Of a stretch of 64,000 nucleotides of DNA, positions 48,752-59,378 are shown piece by piece. Origin of the DNA: Cyprinodon diabolis (taxonomy: Eukaryota > Chordata > Actinopteri > Cyprinodontiformes > Cyprinodontidae); assembly GCA_030533445.1 (NCBI GenBank), contig CM060065.1:26796974-26860973 (forward strand), given 5' to 3'. How positions within the stretch are numbered: the stretch's first letter is position 1; each line of letters starts with the position of its first letter. The notes beneath the pieces are model-generated. The model saw only the letters and a program-made list of their open reading frames with translations, had not been told where the DNA came from and searched no databases. The translations under genes were made by a program, and so were the position numbers.

Positions 48752-51700
48752 TCAGTCTTCCTCTGAAGAGAGGTGGGCTCCTTCAGCGTGGACCTCTCTG
48801 TATGCAGCCATGGGGCCACCGTCAGGAGTGTAGCTCCCCAAAGAGCTCTTCCGTCCTTCAGATAGTTTCTGGGCAGCCTGTTTGGCCTGCAGCTCCTGAA
48901 AATAAACCCCCCCCAAACAAAAAGACAGCTGACATAAAAAGGCTGGAAACAAAAGACCAGCAGCAAAGCTAGTCGTGTAAAAACCTTCAACTATAAATGA
49001 TCCTAATTTAAGCCAGCACCAGCACACAGGAGTTTGGCCTTGGAGTCCACCCTCTGCCTGTGACAACCTGTGAATCAATGCTGCCCTCTAGAGGCGGGGG
49101 GAAAGAACTAGAGCTGACTGTGAAATGGTCTTCAAATAACTCCAAAAACTGGAAACTTGCAAAAAAATTCCTACCCCTTTTATTTTTTTTTCTGATTTTG
49201 TGAAAAATCAACAGAAAGTAGTAAATAATCATCAAGTGGAAGCAAAAGGATGTAATACTTTCCTTCTTTTTATCGGCAGTGGCAGTTTCAGAGATTTATC
49301 TCAGCAGTTGCTAAAGGGGGCTAAGCATTGAACACAAGCTGCAATTAATTATCCTTCATTTTTTAGTACACACAGGTGAAAACAAAACCAGAGGTGGGCT
49401 CACTACTCTCAATTCTGGGAAAGTCGACTATGAGGTGGATAATAAATCTGGATATGTGGGGTTCAGGGATTCAATTAAAACTCATAGTGACGCATGGATA
49501 GATAATGCTGTAGAATATAAACTGCTAGAATCAATTCACTGTGGTTTATTTCCTCGGATCAAAAACAAAATACAGTGAATTCATTGCGAAATCACCAGCG
49601 ACATCTAGTGAAGTAGATATAAAGTTATTAAACAGCAAATTATAAATACATGTAGAATAACCTGTAATGAATTAGTTAAATGACATACTCAAAATGATTT
49701 TTACTTGTATTTTTCTTGTATTGTGTATAGATTAAGCAAAACGGTGTATATGAAATATTAAAGAAAAAAATATTTCACAAAAAAAATAAAAATCTGAATA
49801 GGGAAAAATCTATAAGCAGTAATTGATAGAAATCAGTTTAATATAAAAGCACCAAATTGATCAATTTAGGACATATTTTTATCATGGAAAGCTCTGCAAT
49901 GGTTACACCAGACCATCGTTCGCCCCACATATGTTCAAGTTAAGGAAAAGTTGATAAACACCAATTGAATATTATGATAGAGATACAGATGCTTTGAAAT
50001 TACAAGACTGTAAATGACATATGCCTAAATTACAGAAAATACATTTAAAGTAATTTTAATGACCCTTAAATAACAATAATCAGGGCCAGACAGTTGCACT
50101 ACGTAATATTTTGACAATTTAAATAATGTTTGCAAAATTGACAGAATAAGTAATGTTTTCATAAATATCACGGTGAGTGCAACTATAGAAGCACTACTAA
50201 ATTGGCATATTTTTATGCATTTAAACCTGTTATTCTTTAATTGGAAGTGGTTTAGTTTTGGGAGGAAAATATCCAACAAGCACATGTTTAAGAATATTAA
50301 CTTTGATGAAAAACCCCTCTGGCTCTGCCTACGTTTCTTTGAAATGAAAATCAGAAAAAGGACGTCATGCGTTCCTTTAGGCCTTTAACTCTGATATTAC
50401 CAAGTAAACAACTTGTCTCCACAGCGGGCACTTTAGAGCAGCGTGCTTTTCTGTGAGCGCCAAGGAGGATCTTTACTGAACATACAGTTGAAACCAGATA
50501 TCTACAGGTGCTGGTCATAAAATTAGAATATCATGAAAAAGTAGATTGATTTCAGTAATTCCATTTAAAAAGTGAAACTTGTATATTATATTCATACATT
50601 ACATACAAACTCGTATATTTCAGATGTTTATTTTGTTTAATTTTGATGATTACAAATGACAACAAATGAAAATCTCAAATTCATCATATCAGAAAATTAG
50701 AATATTACTGAAGACCAATAAAAACAAAGGATTTATAGAAATGTTGGCCAACTGAAAAGTATGAACATGAAAAGTATGAGCATGTACAGCACTCAGTATT
50801 TAGTTGGGCCTCCTTTGGCCTGTATTACTGCAGCAATGCGGCGTGGCATGGAGTCGATCAGTCTGTGGCACTGCTCAGGTGTTATGATAGCCCAGGTTGC
50901 TCTAATAGTGGCTTTTAGCTCTTCTGAATTGTTGGGTCTGGTGTATTGCATCTTCTTCTTCACAATACCCCATAGATTTTCTATGGGGTTAAGGTCAGGA
51001 GAGTTTGCTGGCCAATTAAGAACAGGGATACCATGGTCCTTCAACCAGGTACTGGTAGCTTTGGCACTGTGTGCAGGTGCCAAGTCCTGTTGGAAAATGA
51101 AATCTGCATCTCCAAAAAGTTGGTCAGCTGCAGGAAGCATGAAGTGCTCTAAAACTTCCTGGTATGTGGCTGCGTTGACCCTGGACCTCAGAAAACACAA
51201 TGGACCAACACCAGCAGATGACATGGCACCCCAAACCATCACTGACTGTGGAAACTTTACACTGGACTTCAAGCAACGTGGATGAAGTGCCTCTCTTCTT
51301 TTCCTCCAGACTCTGGGACCTTGATTTCCAAAGGAAATGCAAAATTTACTTTCATCAGAGAACATGACTTTGGACCACTCACCAGCAGCCCAGTCCTGTT
51401 TCTCTTTAGCCCAGGCAAGACGCTTCTGACGCTGTCTGTGGTTCAAGAGTGGCTTGACACAAGGAATGCGACAGCAGAAACCCATGTCTTTCATACGTCT
51501 GTGTGTGGTGGTTCTTGAAGCACTCACTCCAGCTGCAGTCCACTCTTTGTGAATCTCCCCCACATTTTTGAATGGGTTTTGTTTCACAATCCTCTCCAGG
51601 GTGCGGTTATCTCTCTTGCTTGTACACTTTTTTCGACCACATCTTTTCCTTCCCTTCGCCTCTCTATTAATGTGCTTGGACACTGAGCTCTGTGAACAGC

Positions 51701-54700
51701 CAGCCTCTTTAGCGATGACCTTTTGTGTCTTGCCCTCCTTGTGCAAGGTGTCGATGGTCGTCTTTTGGACAACTGTCAAGTCAGCAGTCTTCCCCATGAT
51801 TGTGTAGCCTATAGAACTAGACTGAAAGACCATTTAAAGGCTTTTGCAGGTGGTTTGAGTTAATTAGCTGATTAGAGTGTGGCACCAGGGGCCATCAATT
51901 TTGAACCTTTTCACAATATTCTAATTTTCTGATATGATGAATTTGAGATTTTCATTTGTTGTCATTTGTAATCATCAAAATTAAACAAAATAAACATCTG
52001 AAATATATGAGTTTGTATGTAATGTATGAATATAATATACAAGTTTCACTTTTTAAATGGAATTACTGAAATCAATCTACTTTTTCATGATATTCTAATT
52101 TTATGACCAGCACCTGTACATGCACTAAATAAAAACACAAATACACCATTTTACTGTCAGACAGAGATGCAATCTAAATAACCTTTTTTGTTTTGTTTGT
52201 GGTTTGTTAGAAATAGTGCTGGGTATTTTTGCCAAAGACCTGAATCGATTTGATTTTGATTAATACAGTTCTAAATCGATTAACTTCGATTCGATCTGTT
52301 TTAACAATAATAAAAGTGGTTCAACTGTGTTTCAAAATACAGTTTAAACTTGAGATGTGAACAAAACTGTCTCATAAGTGCAAACTTGTTTGTGAAAAGT
52401 GAAAAAGTGAAGCCTCACTCGAGCAAGCAGACGTGACACAGCAGACATGCATGAGCTGCATTATCTCCACTGCACAAACCATATTTGCAGCGTTGTCATA
52501 ACAACTACAGGGTGTTTGCTGGTCAGCCCCCATTTGTTAATGTCTTCAGGCAACCTATTGGCTATATTTGCAGCTGTCTGGCTTGAAGTCATCTTGAGTG
52601 CATCTTTCCTGCTTATTTGAATGTGAACGTCATGTGCGTCACTATAAAACTAAACGATCTCATTCCCTAGACATCAATTTTGCAGAAATTTAAAGGAATC
52701 GATTCAAAATCGATGAAATACATTTTTTACCAGCCCTAGTTAGAAACACAAAGTATTTCTATAAGCTTATTCTGAATAAATAGAGGCAGGTTATTTCTGA
52801 TAACCTATTCTCTAAATCCCTTGAAGGTGCCATGTTCATCCTTTTAAACACTATGCGTCTCTCCAACCATTATCCCACTAAAGAAGGAGAATGGTTTTAT
52901 TCCTCAGAGATAGAAATCTGAAATGTGCATACCAATACAAGAACAAAAGCAAAAGACCTAGCGAATAAAGCTAGTATAAGTGTGTCGTTACGTTTCAAGG
53001 TAGATTTCAAGCCTGGGAACACCATCGAAAACGTGAAATACAGCGGTGGCAGCGTCGCGTTGCATGTTTTTTTTTGCTGCATGAGGGATTCAACTGAACT
53101 TTCAGCTCAACTTTATTAATAAAGCCCTTTAAAACAACCACAGCTGCTACAAAGCGTGAGCAGTTTCCATTATTTATATCAGCTTAGGACATCCCTAAAC
53201 AGACAACTAATCTGAGAAATTTGGTGTTAAGAAATTAGTCACTTAAATGTGCTAATAAGGTGTAGCCTCAGTTGTTCCTTTGCCAAATTTGTAAATTTTC
53301 CCCATATCACGTTTTTATGCGACAAAAGCATAAATGTAGTTTAAACTGAGCATTATTTATAACTAAAGTAAAAATAGTGCAAAGAAAACGAAGGCTGCAT
53401 CTTAACCGACCTGCTGTTTCTTTGTCTGTTCTCTGATGAGTGCAGCCGACTCGTCTAAAGACAGAAGCTGTGCTGGACCGTGATGAAGCGGAGGGAGTTT
53501 AGCTGCAGTGATGTCATCCAGGTGCTTCCTGTCACGCTCCCTCCTGGCCTGAGCAGAGAGCGGAGACGCAGTCCCAGAGGCCCGCCCAGGAGACAAAGAT
53601 CCCAATGGAGAGCCATCATTTCTGTGGGGTAGTCTGGACAATATGGAGGAGTACACGATAACTATTCATTCATTTTGCAGGAGGATTGCATAATATGGGA
53701 AAGTGAAACGGTAAGCTCTTACTGATTGGGTTTAAATTTTTGCTTCTTAGTTGCTGCAGACGCCTCTGTTTTTTCTAGAACTGTTATATAGTTCGGTTTT
53801 TTAGCTGTCTGTTTTCGAGAAAAGTAATTATCTTCCGGTTCGCTGTTCATTTGTTCTTTACAGTCACCAGAACCTTCTTCATACAGTGTAACTCTGTCCA
53901 AGGCTTGCACAAGTTCACTTTCTTTGGACTCCATTTTCCCTGCTGTGGAGTCACACTGCTTGTCCACGGGGTTGTTTTCCTGTTCCTGTGTATCATCACC
54001 TGCAGGACCTTCATTTTCTTCATCTAGGCATGAAGCTTCTGGGGTAAAGGGTACAGCACTTTGCTGGCCTGAGAAGGCTTGCTGATACTTGGACTGTAAC
54101 TGGGCTCTGGCAGCAGACACCAATCTCTGTCTTCTTTCCTCTTCATCTCGCTGTTCAATGGCAAGGCGGACCTTCTCTGCAAACTCTTTGATCTTTTGTC
54201 CTTTGTCGGGGAGAGTCCGCAGCAATCTCCTACATAACAAGAAATATTTGTTATTCTGCTTTATCTCAATCCATCAGTCTATAAACAAGGATAAGATAAA
54301 GATTTCTGACATTTCATACATAAGGATATTATTCCATATTTAAACCCATTTTGAAACATAAAAACAGATCTAATTTATAGCAAAGCTTTCTTCATTTGAT
54401 GGCTTCAAATGTAAACCGTTAGAAAGATGAATAAATTAAAATATGAAATAACATGGATGGATGGATGGATGGATGGATGGATGGATGGATGGATGGATAG
54501 ATGGATGGATGGATAGATGGATGGATCGATGCATGGATGGATGGATGGATGGGTGGATGGATGGATGGATGGATGGATGGATGGATGGATGGATGGATGG
54601 ATGGATGGACGAATGGCAGGGTAGATGGATGGATGGATGGATGGATGGATGGATGGATGGATGGATGGATAGATGGATGGATCGATGCATGGATGGATGG

Positions 54701-55440
54701 ATGGATGGGTGGATGGATGGATGGATGGATGGATGGATGGACGAATGGCAGGGTAGATGGATGGATGGATGGATGGATGGATGGATGCATGGATGGATGG
54801 ATGGATGGATGGATGGATGGATGGATGGATGGATGGACAAACGGAAGGGTAGATGGATGGATGGATGGATGGATGGATGGATGGATGGATGGATGGATGA
54901 ACGGAAGGGTAGATGGATGGATGGATGGACGAACGGAAGGGTAGATGGATGGATGGATGGATGGATGGATGGATGGATGGATGGATGGATGGATGGATGG
55001 ACGGAAGGGTGGATGGGTTGACGGACAGACGGACAGATGGATGGATGGATGTTCTTATCCCTAAAGTGTGATGCAAAACTGAACATAAATACATTATAAC
55101 TTTCCTTTAGAACTCCATCCACCTTTGTTACGAAGGTATATTGTCCCCATTCCTAACGTGGAAAATTCTTCCATATTAATCCATATTTTGTAGAGTTTAA
55201 TACACAGCTACCTGGGTAAAGGCAACAGATAAAACAGGAGCGGTGGTGATTATTAAAACTATTAAAACTAAATGTTTAATTAAGCCCACCATAACAAAGT
55301 TTCTATGTAAAGCTGCCGGCCGTCCACTGCTTTACTTACTTGTTAGAAAGGATGTTCTCCTGCCGGAGCAGTAGCTCCTGGAGCTCCTCTATGCTGCGGC
55401 TCCTCAGATCTCCAACCTGTCCCTGCCGCTCTGAGGACAT
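48752..55440 (-). CDS. polr2m: RNA polymerase II subunit M (Gdown1/GRINL1A), 4 coding exons
   Basis: Coding exons are 55440-55340, 54229-53723, 53621-53411 and 48895-48752. All junctions are GT-AG, phases agree, and the joined frame is 320 codons plus TGA. Recognised as the Gdown1 family. Residues 1-34 include the early helix [17 protein letters not shown], followed by [11 protein letters not shown] (38-47). A long acidic, variable middle follows. The conserved C-terminal block has [20 protein letters not shown] (234-253) and QLLSLDES, then [14 protein letters not shown] and YREV near the end. Known role: it binds Pol II tightly in the nucleus, competes with TFIIF and makes initiation depend on Mediator. 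The human protein is about 368 residues, so this one is somewhat short, mainly in the middle. Intron 3 (4515 bp) and intron 1 (1110 bp) are swollen by repeats, while intron 2 is 101 bp. It lies 6 kb downstream of the myzap-like gene on the same strand. Confidence 0.93.
48896..50483 (-). other. polr2m intron 3, part downstream of the Tc1 nest
   Basis: AT-rich intronic sequence without coding features. No transposon termini found before the Tc1 nest begins at 50484. Confidence 0.6.
50505..52116 (-). mobile_element. Tc1 element, intact-looking, in polr2m intron 3
   Basis: Inverted repeats of about 200 bp (50505-50706 and 51916-52116, outer end CAGGTGCTGGTCATAAAATT) are flanked by TA (50503-50504 and 52117-52118). 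The 1612-bp element carries an uninterrupted DD34E transposase on the minus strand, the same strand as polr2m. All parts expected of an autonomous Tc1 are present by eye. Confidence 0.95.
50793..51797 (-). CDS. Tc1 transposase (DD34E), full frame
   Basis: A 334-codon frame beginning [20 protein letters not shown]. An in-frame ATG 36 bases upstream (51833) exists, but the MGKT start fits Tc1 proteins better. Residues about 8-110 form the paired-like two-helix-turn-helix DNA-binding region ([14 protein letters not shown]) with a basic [10 protein letters not shown] linker. The catalytic triad is D148 (MFSDESKF), D238 (QQDLAPAHS) and E273 (NPIENLW), with 34 residues between the last two. The end ([19 protein letters not shown]) is the complete family C-terminus. 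The enzyme excises and reinserts the element at TA. No stop or frameshift is present, so this copy may encode an active protein. Activity cannot be judged from sequence alone. Confidence 0.93.
   Translation of the reverse strand: MGKTADLTVVQKTTIDTLHKEGKTQKVIAKEAGCSQSSVSKHINREAKGRKRCGRKKCTSKRDNRTLERIVKQNPFKNVGEIHKEWTAAGVSASRTTTHRRMKDMGFCCRIPCVKPLLNHRQRQKRLAWAKEKQDWAAGEWSKVMFSDESKFCISFGNQGPRVWRKRREALHPRCLKSSVKFPQSVMVWGAMSSAGVGPLCFLRSRVNAATYQEVLEHFMLPAADQLFGDADFIFQQDLAPAHSAKATSTWLKDHGIPVLNWPANSPDLNPIENLWGIVKKKMQYTRPNNSEELKATIRATWAIITPEQCHRLIDSMPRRIAAVIQAKGGPTKY
52214..52738. mobile_element. hAT-type MITE in polr2m intron 3
   Basis: A 525-bp unit with ends TAGTGCTGGGTA and ACCAGCCCTA. GTTAGAAA is repeated exactly on both sides (52206-52213 and 52739-52746), the 8-bp hAT duplication. 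Subterminal ATCGATT motifs occur at both ends (for example AATCGATTTGATT near 52243 and GAATCGATTCAAAATCGAT near 52696). No coding sequence remains. Confidence 0.92.
52747..53410 (-). other. polr2m intron 3, part upstream of the MITE
   Basis: Intronic sequence up to the exon 3 donor (GT at 53410-53409). Two overlapping 60-codon chance frames (52897-53119) lack support. Confidence 0.6.
54230..54452 (-). other. polr2m intron 1, 3' part
   Basis: Ordinary AT-rich intron sequence next to the exon 2 acceptor (AG at 54231-54230). Confidence 0.6.
54453..55050. repeat. GGAT/ATCC tetranucleotide microsatellite, ~600 bp
   Basis: The array consists of ATGG units interrupted by variant units, in polr2m intron 1. 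Variants recur as blocks: a block containing TAGATGGATGGATCGATGCA appears near 54515 and again near 54670, and GACGAATGGCAGGGTAGATG near 54608 and 54739. A third variant, ACGGAAGGGTAGATGG, recurs near 54841, 54901 and 54934. The block order suggests segmental duplication of about 130-170 bp within the array. Confidence 0.97.
55051..55339 (-). other. polr2m intron 1, 5' part
   Basis: Ordinary intron sequence up to the exon 1 donor, which reads GTAAGT on the minus strand (55339-55334). Confidence 0.6.
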
Positions 55441-55690
55441 CGCTGCTGTTAGCTACTGACAGCTATTCCCTAACATCGGATCGGGTTTTGATTCCTATGC
55501 CAAGATGTACAGAATATAAAATAGAAAATGTGAGATAGTACAGTTTGTTTTTTTGCCGATAAAAATTCCTAGAAACCGCCTGAGAGTGAAGTTTCACTTC
55601 AGTCAAGACTAACACATTTGAAAGTAGAGTCCTTTGTCTTCTTCGTGTTAGGAAGTGAAGTGTTCTAGTCAGCTTTAGCGCCCCCTACTT
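55441..55690 (-). other. polr2m: polr2m 5' UTR/promoter region
   Basis: This 250-bp stretch must hold the transcription start unless a non-coding 5' exon lies further up. No TATA box at a convincing distance was seen. Confidence 0.4.
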
Positions 55691-55694
55691 GTAA

Positions 55695-56420
55695 ACAGAT
55701 CCATCCATCCATTCATCCATACGCATGTCTGGAGTGGGGTCGCGAGCGGTCTTCTTCTTTTCCATCATGGCGGATCGAAAACAACTTTAAGGCGCATCCC
55801 GCCCCCTAATGTACATGAGTGTGTAACAACATTACTTTACATCAAATTCAATTTTTCTATAGTGTATTCTTTAGATAAATAAATAATACTTTGCTCAATC
55901 TGTGAATATCCTTTATATTTGCTTCATTTCCCAATATTCCTTTAAGACTCCAGTCTTGTCCTGTCCTTCCAACCATCCTTCTCAATTTCTCCCTTTCATG
56001 TTCATAAGTTGTACAATTCATCAGTAAATGTTCTATATTTTCTTTTTCTCCACATCCTTCACATTTATAATTATTCCCTATTAAATATCAATTTGCATTT
56101 AAATAGGTATGACCCACGCTTAATCTGATGATTATTACTTCATACTTACTCTTATTAAGTGATTTACCTTCCCCTGTCCCAAAAGGAATTGTAATGGTCA
56201 TTGTTTCCTCTGAAGCCCTTCTTGCTAATATATCTGCCTTTTCATTGCCTTTTACACCTTCATGTGCTGGTACCCAACATCACCAAATATCAATGCCACC
56301 CCTATATAATCTAAATAGACTGTAGTGGAGTTGTAATACTAAATCTTTTCTATCATTTCCTTCTCCCTGAATACTTCTAAAACTGCTTTGGAATCTATAT
56401 ATGTACCAATCTCTGGCTGT
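55695..56420 (-). mobile_element. LINE ORF2 3' end with RNase H (I/Nimb-like), decayed
   Basis: Minus-strand translation gives an RNase H end (WVPAHEGVKGNEKADILARR) and then a downstream segment with GHTYLN and a Cys-rich CEGCGEKENIEHLLMNC motif. An in-frame stop precedes the WVPAHEG part and another follows YLNAN, so it is dead. A short 3' UTR ends in AAGAAGAAGA-like sequence near 55750, next to a CATC repeat. RNase H is typical of I-group LINEs. The clade name is tentative. Confidence 0.8.
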
Positions 56421-56495
56421 CTACAGGCGAGAGGCGGGGTATGCTCTGGATCACTTCATGACCACTTCATCACAGGGCAACACACATACATACTA
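56421..56495 (-). repeat. SINE body fragment
   Basis: GGCGAGAGGCGGGGTATGCT and CACAGGGCAACACACATACA (plus strand) are the middle of the same GGAT-tailed tRNA-derived SINE seen at 15945-16175. Confidence 0.6.
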
Positions 56496-56499
56496 AGTG

Positions 56500-57395
56500 T
56501 TAATTCAAAGGGAAAAGAAGCTTTTTACAGCCCTCTTCCAGCCAAAATTAGTTAGCAGCACTGAGGTCTCCCTGCCTATGTGGATCTTCATTAATTTGAG
56601 CAAAAATTTAGGCATTTTTTCTTATATCTGCATACAATTTTTCAAAAACATTCATACATGAAGCCATTTTTGCTTATTTCACATTTTTCTGTGAGCTCAT
56701 CTTTTTTCACTTGTAAAAGTAAGATTGTTTTTGTTTGAAAGTATGAAATACAAACCAAATACAATCACATTGTGTTACTCCCACAAAAAGTATGATAAAA
56801 ATACTTAAAGACAAGTCATTTTTCATTCCCCTTTGCATCTACAGTAGGTCTAAGCTAAACAGGGTTTTCTCTCTTTTCAGTTTATGAATTTGAATATTAC
56901 CTCTTACTAAATATTATCATAGCTGTGTAAAAATCAAATAAATCAGCAAACATATCCGCTACCTGATTGTGTCACTTTATCTCAAATACACACATCTCCT
57001 TGAATAAATAGATTTGAAAAAAAACTTCTGTGCTTTTCTAATTTCTAATTGTGGGCTATTGGTAGAATGATCGGTGCGATTTTTGTGCAGTCAACTATAC
57101 TTTAAGGCTTGCAAAAACAAAAGGAAACGCACAGAATTTAAAGAAAGAGCATGTGTGAGTAAGTAGCTAAATTGGTAGTTTACACATACCAAACAAAATG
57201 CTTTTTGAAGTTTATTGTACAGCATGTGGAAAAGTCTTTGTTGTCACTCTTGTAAGAGCAAAGTATTCTTATGCATTGCTCAGGAAGGACTAAGGGAAGG
57301 ATGAGTAGACCTGAATGAGGCTTGGCTAAAGCACAAAGAAACTGATAAAGCCAGAGGAAAATATAAAAATATATTTAACAGAAACTCGTACAAAT
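56500..57395. other. Non-coding DNA
   Basis: AT-rich. No gene or repeat end recognised. Confidence 0.4.
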
Positions 57396-57399
57396 GTGC

Positions 57400-57870
57400 A
57401 ATGTCACATCATCACTTCATCCACAATAGAGGAGACGAAATACCCTGGTCCCCAAACCTAATCCCTCGTTTGCTCCGAAAAATCGTTTCCCTCAGAGAGG
57501 GTAACCTCCCAGTGTCCAACATGCACTGGTACCAGGTCCAGCTTACTGCCGGCAATGTGAAACAAACTCCTGCTCAGCTTGTGGGACAAGATGGCCTCAA
57601 GTAAAAGCCCCAGACTCCATACCCATTAGAGCGCCTCCCTCCACAGGGCACCATCAGGGACATGGTCAAATGCCTTCTCCAGGACCACAAACACATGTTG
57701 ACTGATTGTCCAAACTCCCATGAATCCATAAGCATCCTGCAGAGGGTGTAGAGTTGATCCAGTGTTCACCCTGCACCTCCAGAAGCCAAGGTTTAATAAT
57801 CAGCCAGACTCTCCTCTCTAGAAAACTGGCACATGAATTCACCCAGGAGGATGAGAAGATCCCCCTTTGG
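57400..57870 (-). mobile_element. LINE reverse transcriptase fragment, decayed
   Basis: Minus-strand translations in two or three frames give FLERRVWLIIKPWLLEVQG, then a DQST...VCGPGE-like degraded catalytic approach, an ILSHKLSRSLFHIAGS-like segment and a final FGDQGISSPL. The order matches the central RT domain of the fish LINE whose other piece lies at 4330-4690. Frameshifts and stops are frequent. Confidence 0.65.
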
Positions 57871-58069
57871 TCCACTGTTCTTTTCAGGGGGAACCACTGC
57901 CCCTCTCTGCCAGACCAGACTATGTTGATGGAAATTATTACAACAGAAACAGAACTAAACTATAATTTCCAATCAAAACTAGACTACTGACAGTCAGGGT
58001 CTGAGGGGGGCTGGTGCCTAACTCCAACAGCCTGAGTGCAAAAGGCAAGGTAAGGTCATCAGTATACCT

Positions 58070-58258
58070 ACAGTAAGGCAATGTAGAGGCATCAATAAAC
58101 CTAATAGTCATGTTTTTGGAGTTTGGGAGGAAGCTATCCATATGTACCCAGGGAGAAGATGCAAATTCCATGCAGAAAGACCCTAAGCCAGAGACCGAAC
58201 CTATGACATTAATGCAAGGAAAATTGTGCTACAAACAATCCACCAACAGCCCTCTGTT
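58070..58258 (-). repeat. tRNA-derived SINE, diverged
   Basis: Plus-strand text AACCTAATAGTCATGTTTTT, GGAGAAGATGCAAATTCCAT and GCAGAAAGACCCTAAG follows the antisense order of the GGAT-tailed SINE. On the minus strand, a weak B-box-like GGTTCGGTCTCTGGC lies near 58190. The tail is missing. Confidence 0.65.
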
Positions 58259-59155
58259 TTGTCTTGACATTGTCAAGATGTCATAGTTGTTTTCCTAGTC
58301 AATGCAGGGGGGGTGTTTTTCAGAAAAAGCAGGCGGAGCCTTACCAGACAGTGCAACTATTTCATGTACCATTGTTTCCAGTGTGGGGACCTGGAGAAAT
58401 AACTACAAAGAACTCTACATCTGATTGCACACTTCGGAAAAAGTAATAACAGAAATTAAAAAATAAGATCGTAGAACCTTAAAACCAATTAATTGAAAAA
58501 AACATGTACATGCAAACTTTTGGATTTGGTAAAAAGGTAAATAGCTATTTGAAAGATGAAGGACACAAGAGAATAGTTAAACATAGGATATAAGATGATC
58601 TATGAATCCATGGCTTGATGAATAATTGACAAGTATGTGGCAATGCTGTTTAGGGCGATTAATGTCTACATGTTTCTTTCTATGCTGTGTGAACAGTGAA
58701 ACCAGTCTGAAGGTTTCCAGCCTTACAGCCTCAGATTTTCCACAGCTGCATTTCCTGTCCGGATGTTTTCCAGCCACTGAGCCAAAACATTTCTCATTTA
58801 GCTCTGCTGACAATGGCCAACACTTTAACTGAGAAGTCACAGCTGTATCCTTTTCAAGCAGTGTCAAAGGTCAGAATCTGTTGAAATAATCTCTTTTCTT
58901 TTATTATATTGATTGCAAAGTTAAAAAAAAACATGTTAAACATGATAAAGAATGTATTTACAATGTATTTATTGTGCAACTCTATTTTCTACATGTGAAT
59001 AATGTCCTTTTTAAAAACACAGGGCTGTTTAGCACTTTAATGCTCCCCATATTTAAACATGCTAACCACTTACCAAAGTCACAGGAATCAGCAGACATGC
59101 AAGACGTCTTTCGCAATTCTATCATATTTTTTAGTGCACAAAACATGCACTTTTT
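58259..59155. other. Non-coding DNA
   Basis: A 96-codon minus frame (58577-58867) has no family features. Nothing else supported. Confidence 0.4.
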
Positions 59156-59159
59156 TTAA

Positions 59160-59378
59160 TACATTGTGGAGCCTGTTTTCCGGGAAAATGGCATGTTGTG
59201 GGGACTAGACTCCACATGAGGAATTGCAGTTTTAGAGTCAGCAGTTATGTTTAGGACTAAGGTGTGAATTGAGTTTAGGTTGGGATCAGTGTAAGGGTTC
59301 TGGTTAGGCTATGGAATTCAATGGGAAGGCCCTGCAAAGGTAGTGAGACAAGTTTGTGTGTGTGTGTGTGTGTGTTTT
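59160..59378 (+). repeat. Dispersed fish repeat with GT tail
   Basis: TTGTGGGGACTAGACTCCAC, a middle with TTTAGG/TTAGG-like units, and GAAGGCCCTGCAAAGGTAGT followed by GAGACAAGTTTGTGTGTGTG match the layout of a widespread fish repeat ending in a GT microsatellite (59354-59376). Confidence 0.6.

Larger units (their letters stand above)
50484..52205. mobile_element. Older Tc1 terminus split by a younger Tc1
   Basis: CAGTTGAAACCAGATATCTA at about 50485-50504 is the outer end of a different fish Tc1 inverted repeat. The natural continuation (CATGCACTAAATAAAAACAC, then a CTGTCAGACAGAGATGCAAT-like stretch) resumes at 52119, right after the younger element and its TA duplication. Together about 110 bp of one terminal repeat remain. 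The other terminus and transposase are absent. Confidence 0.65.

Noticed and set aside
50761..51285. 174-codon plus-strand frame within the intact Tc1
   Set aside because: Antisense shadow of the transposase.
54405..55122. Long open frames of Ser-Ile-His-Pro or Met-Asp-Gly-Trp repeats on both strands
   Set aside because: They are translations of the GGAT tetranucleotide array in an intron. A 4-base unit keeps all frames open without selection.
55760..55775. CCATCATGGCGG, resembling a YY1 promoter site upstream of polr2m
   Set aside because: It falls in the 3' end of the decayed LINE and is probably part of that family's sequence rather than a selected promoter element.
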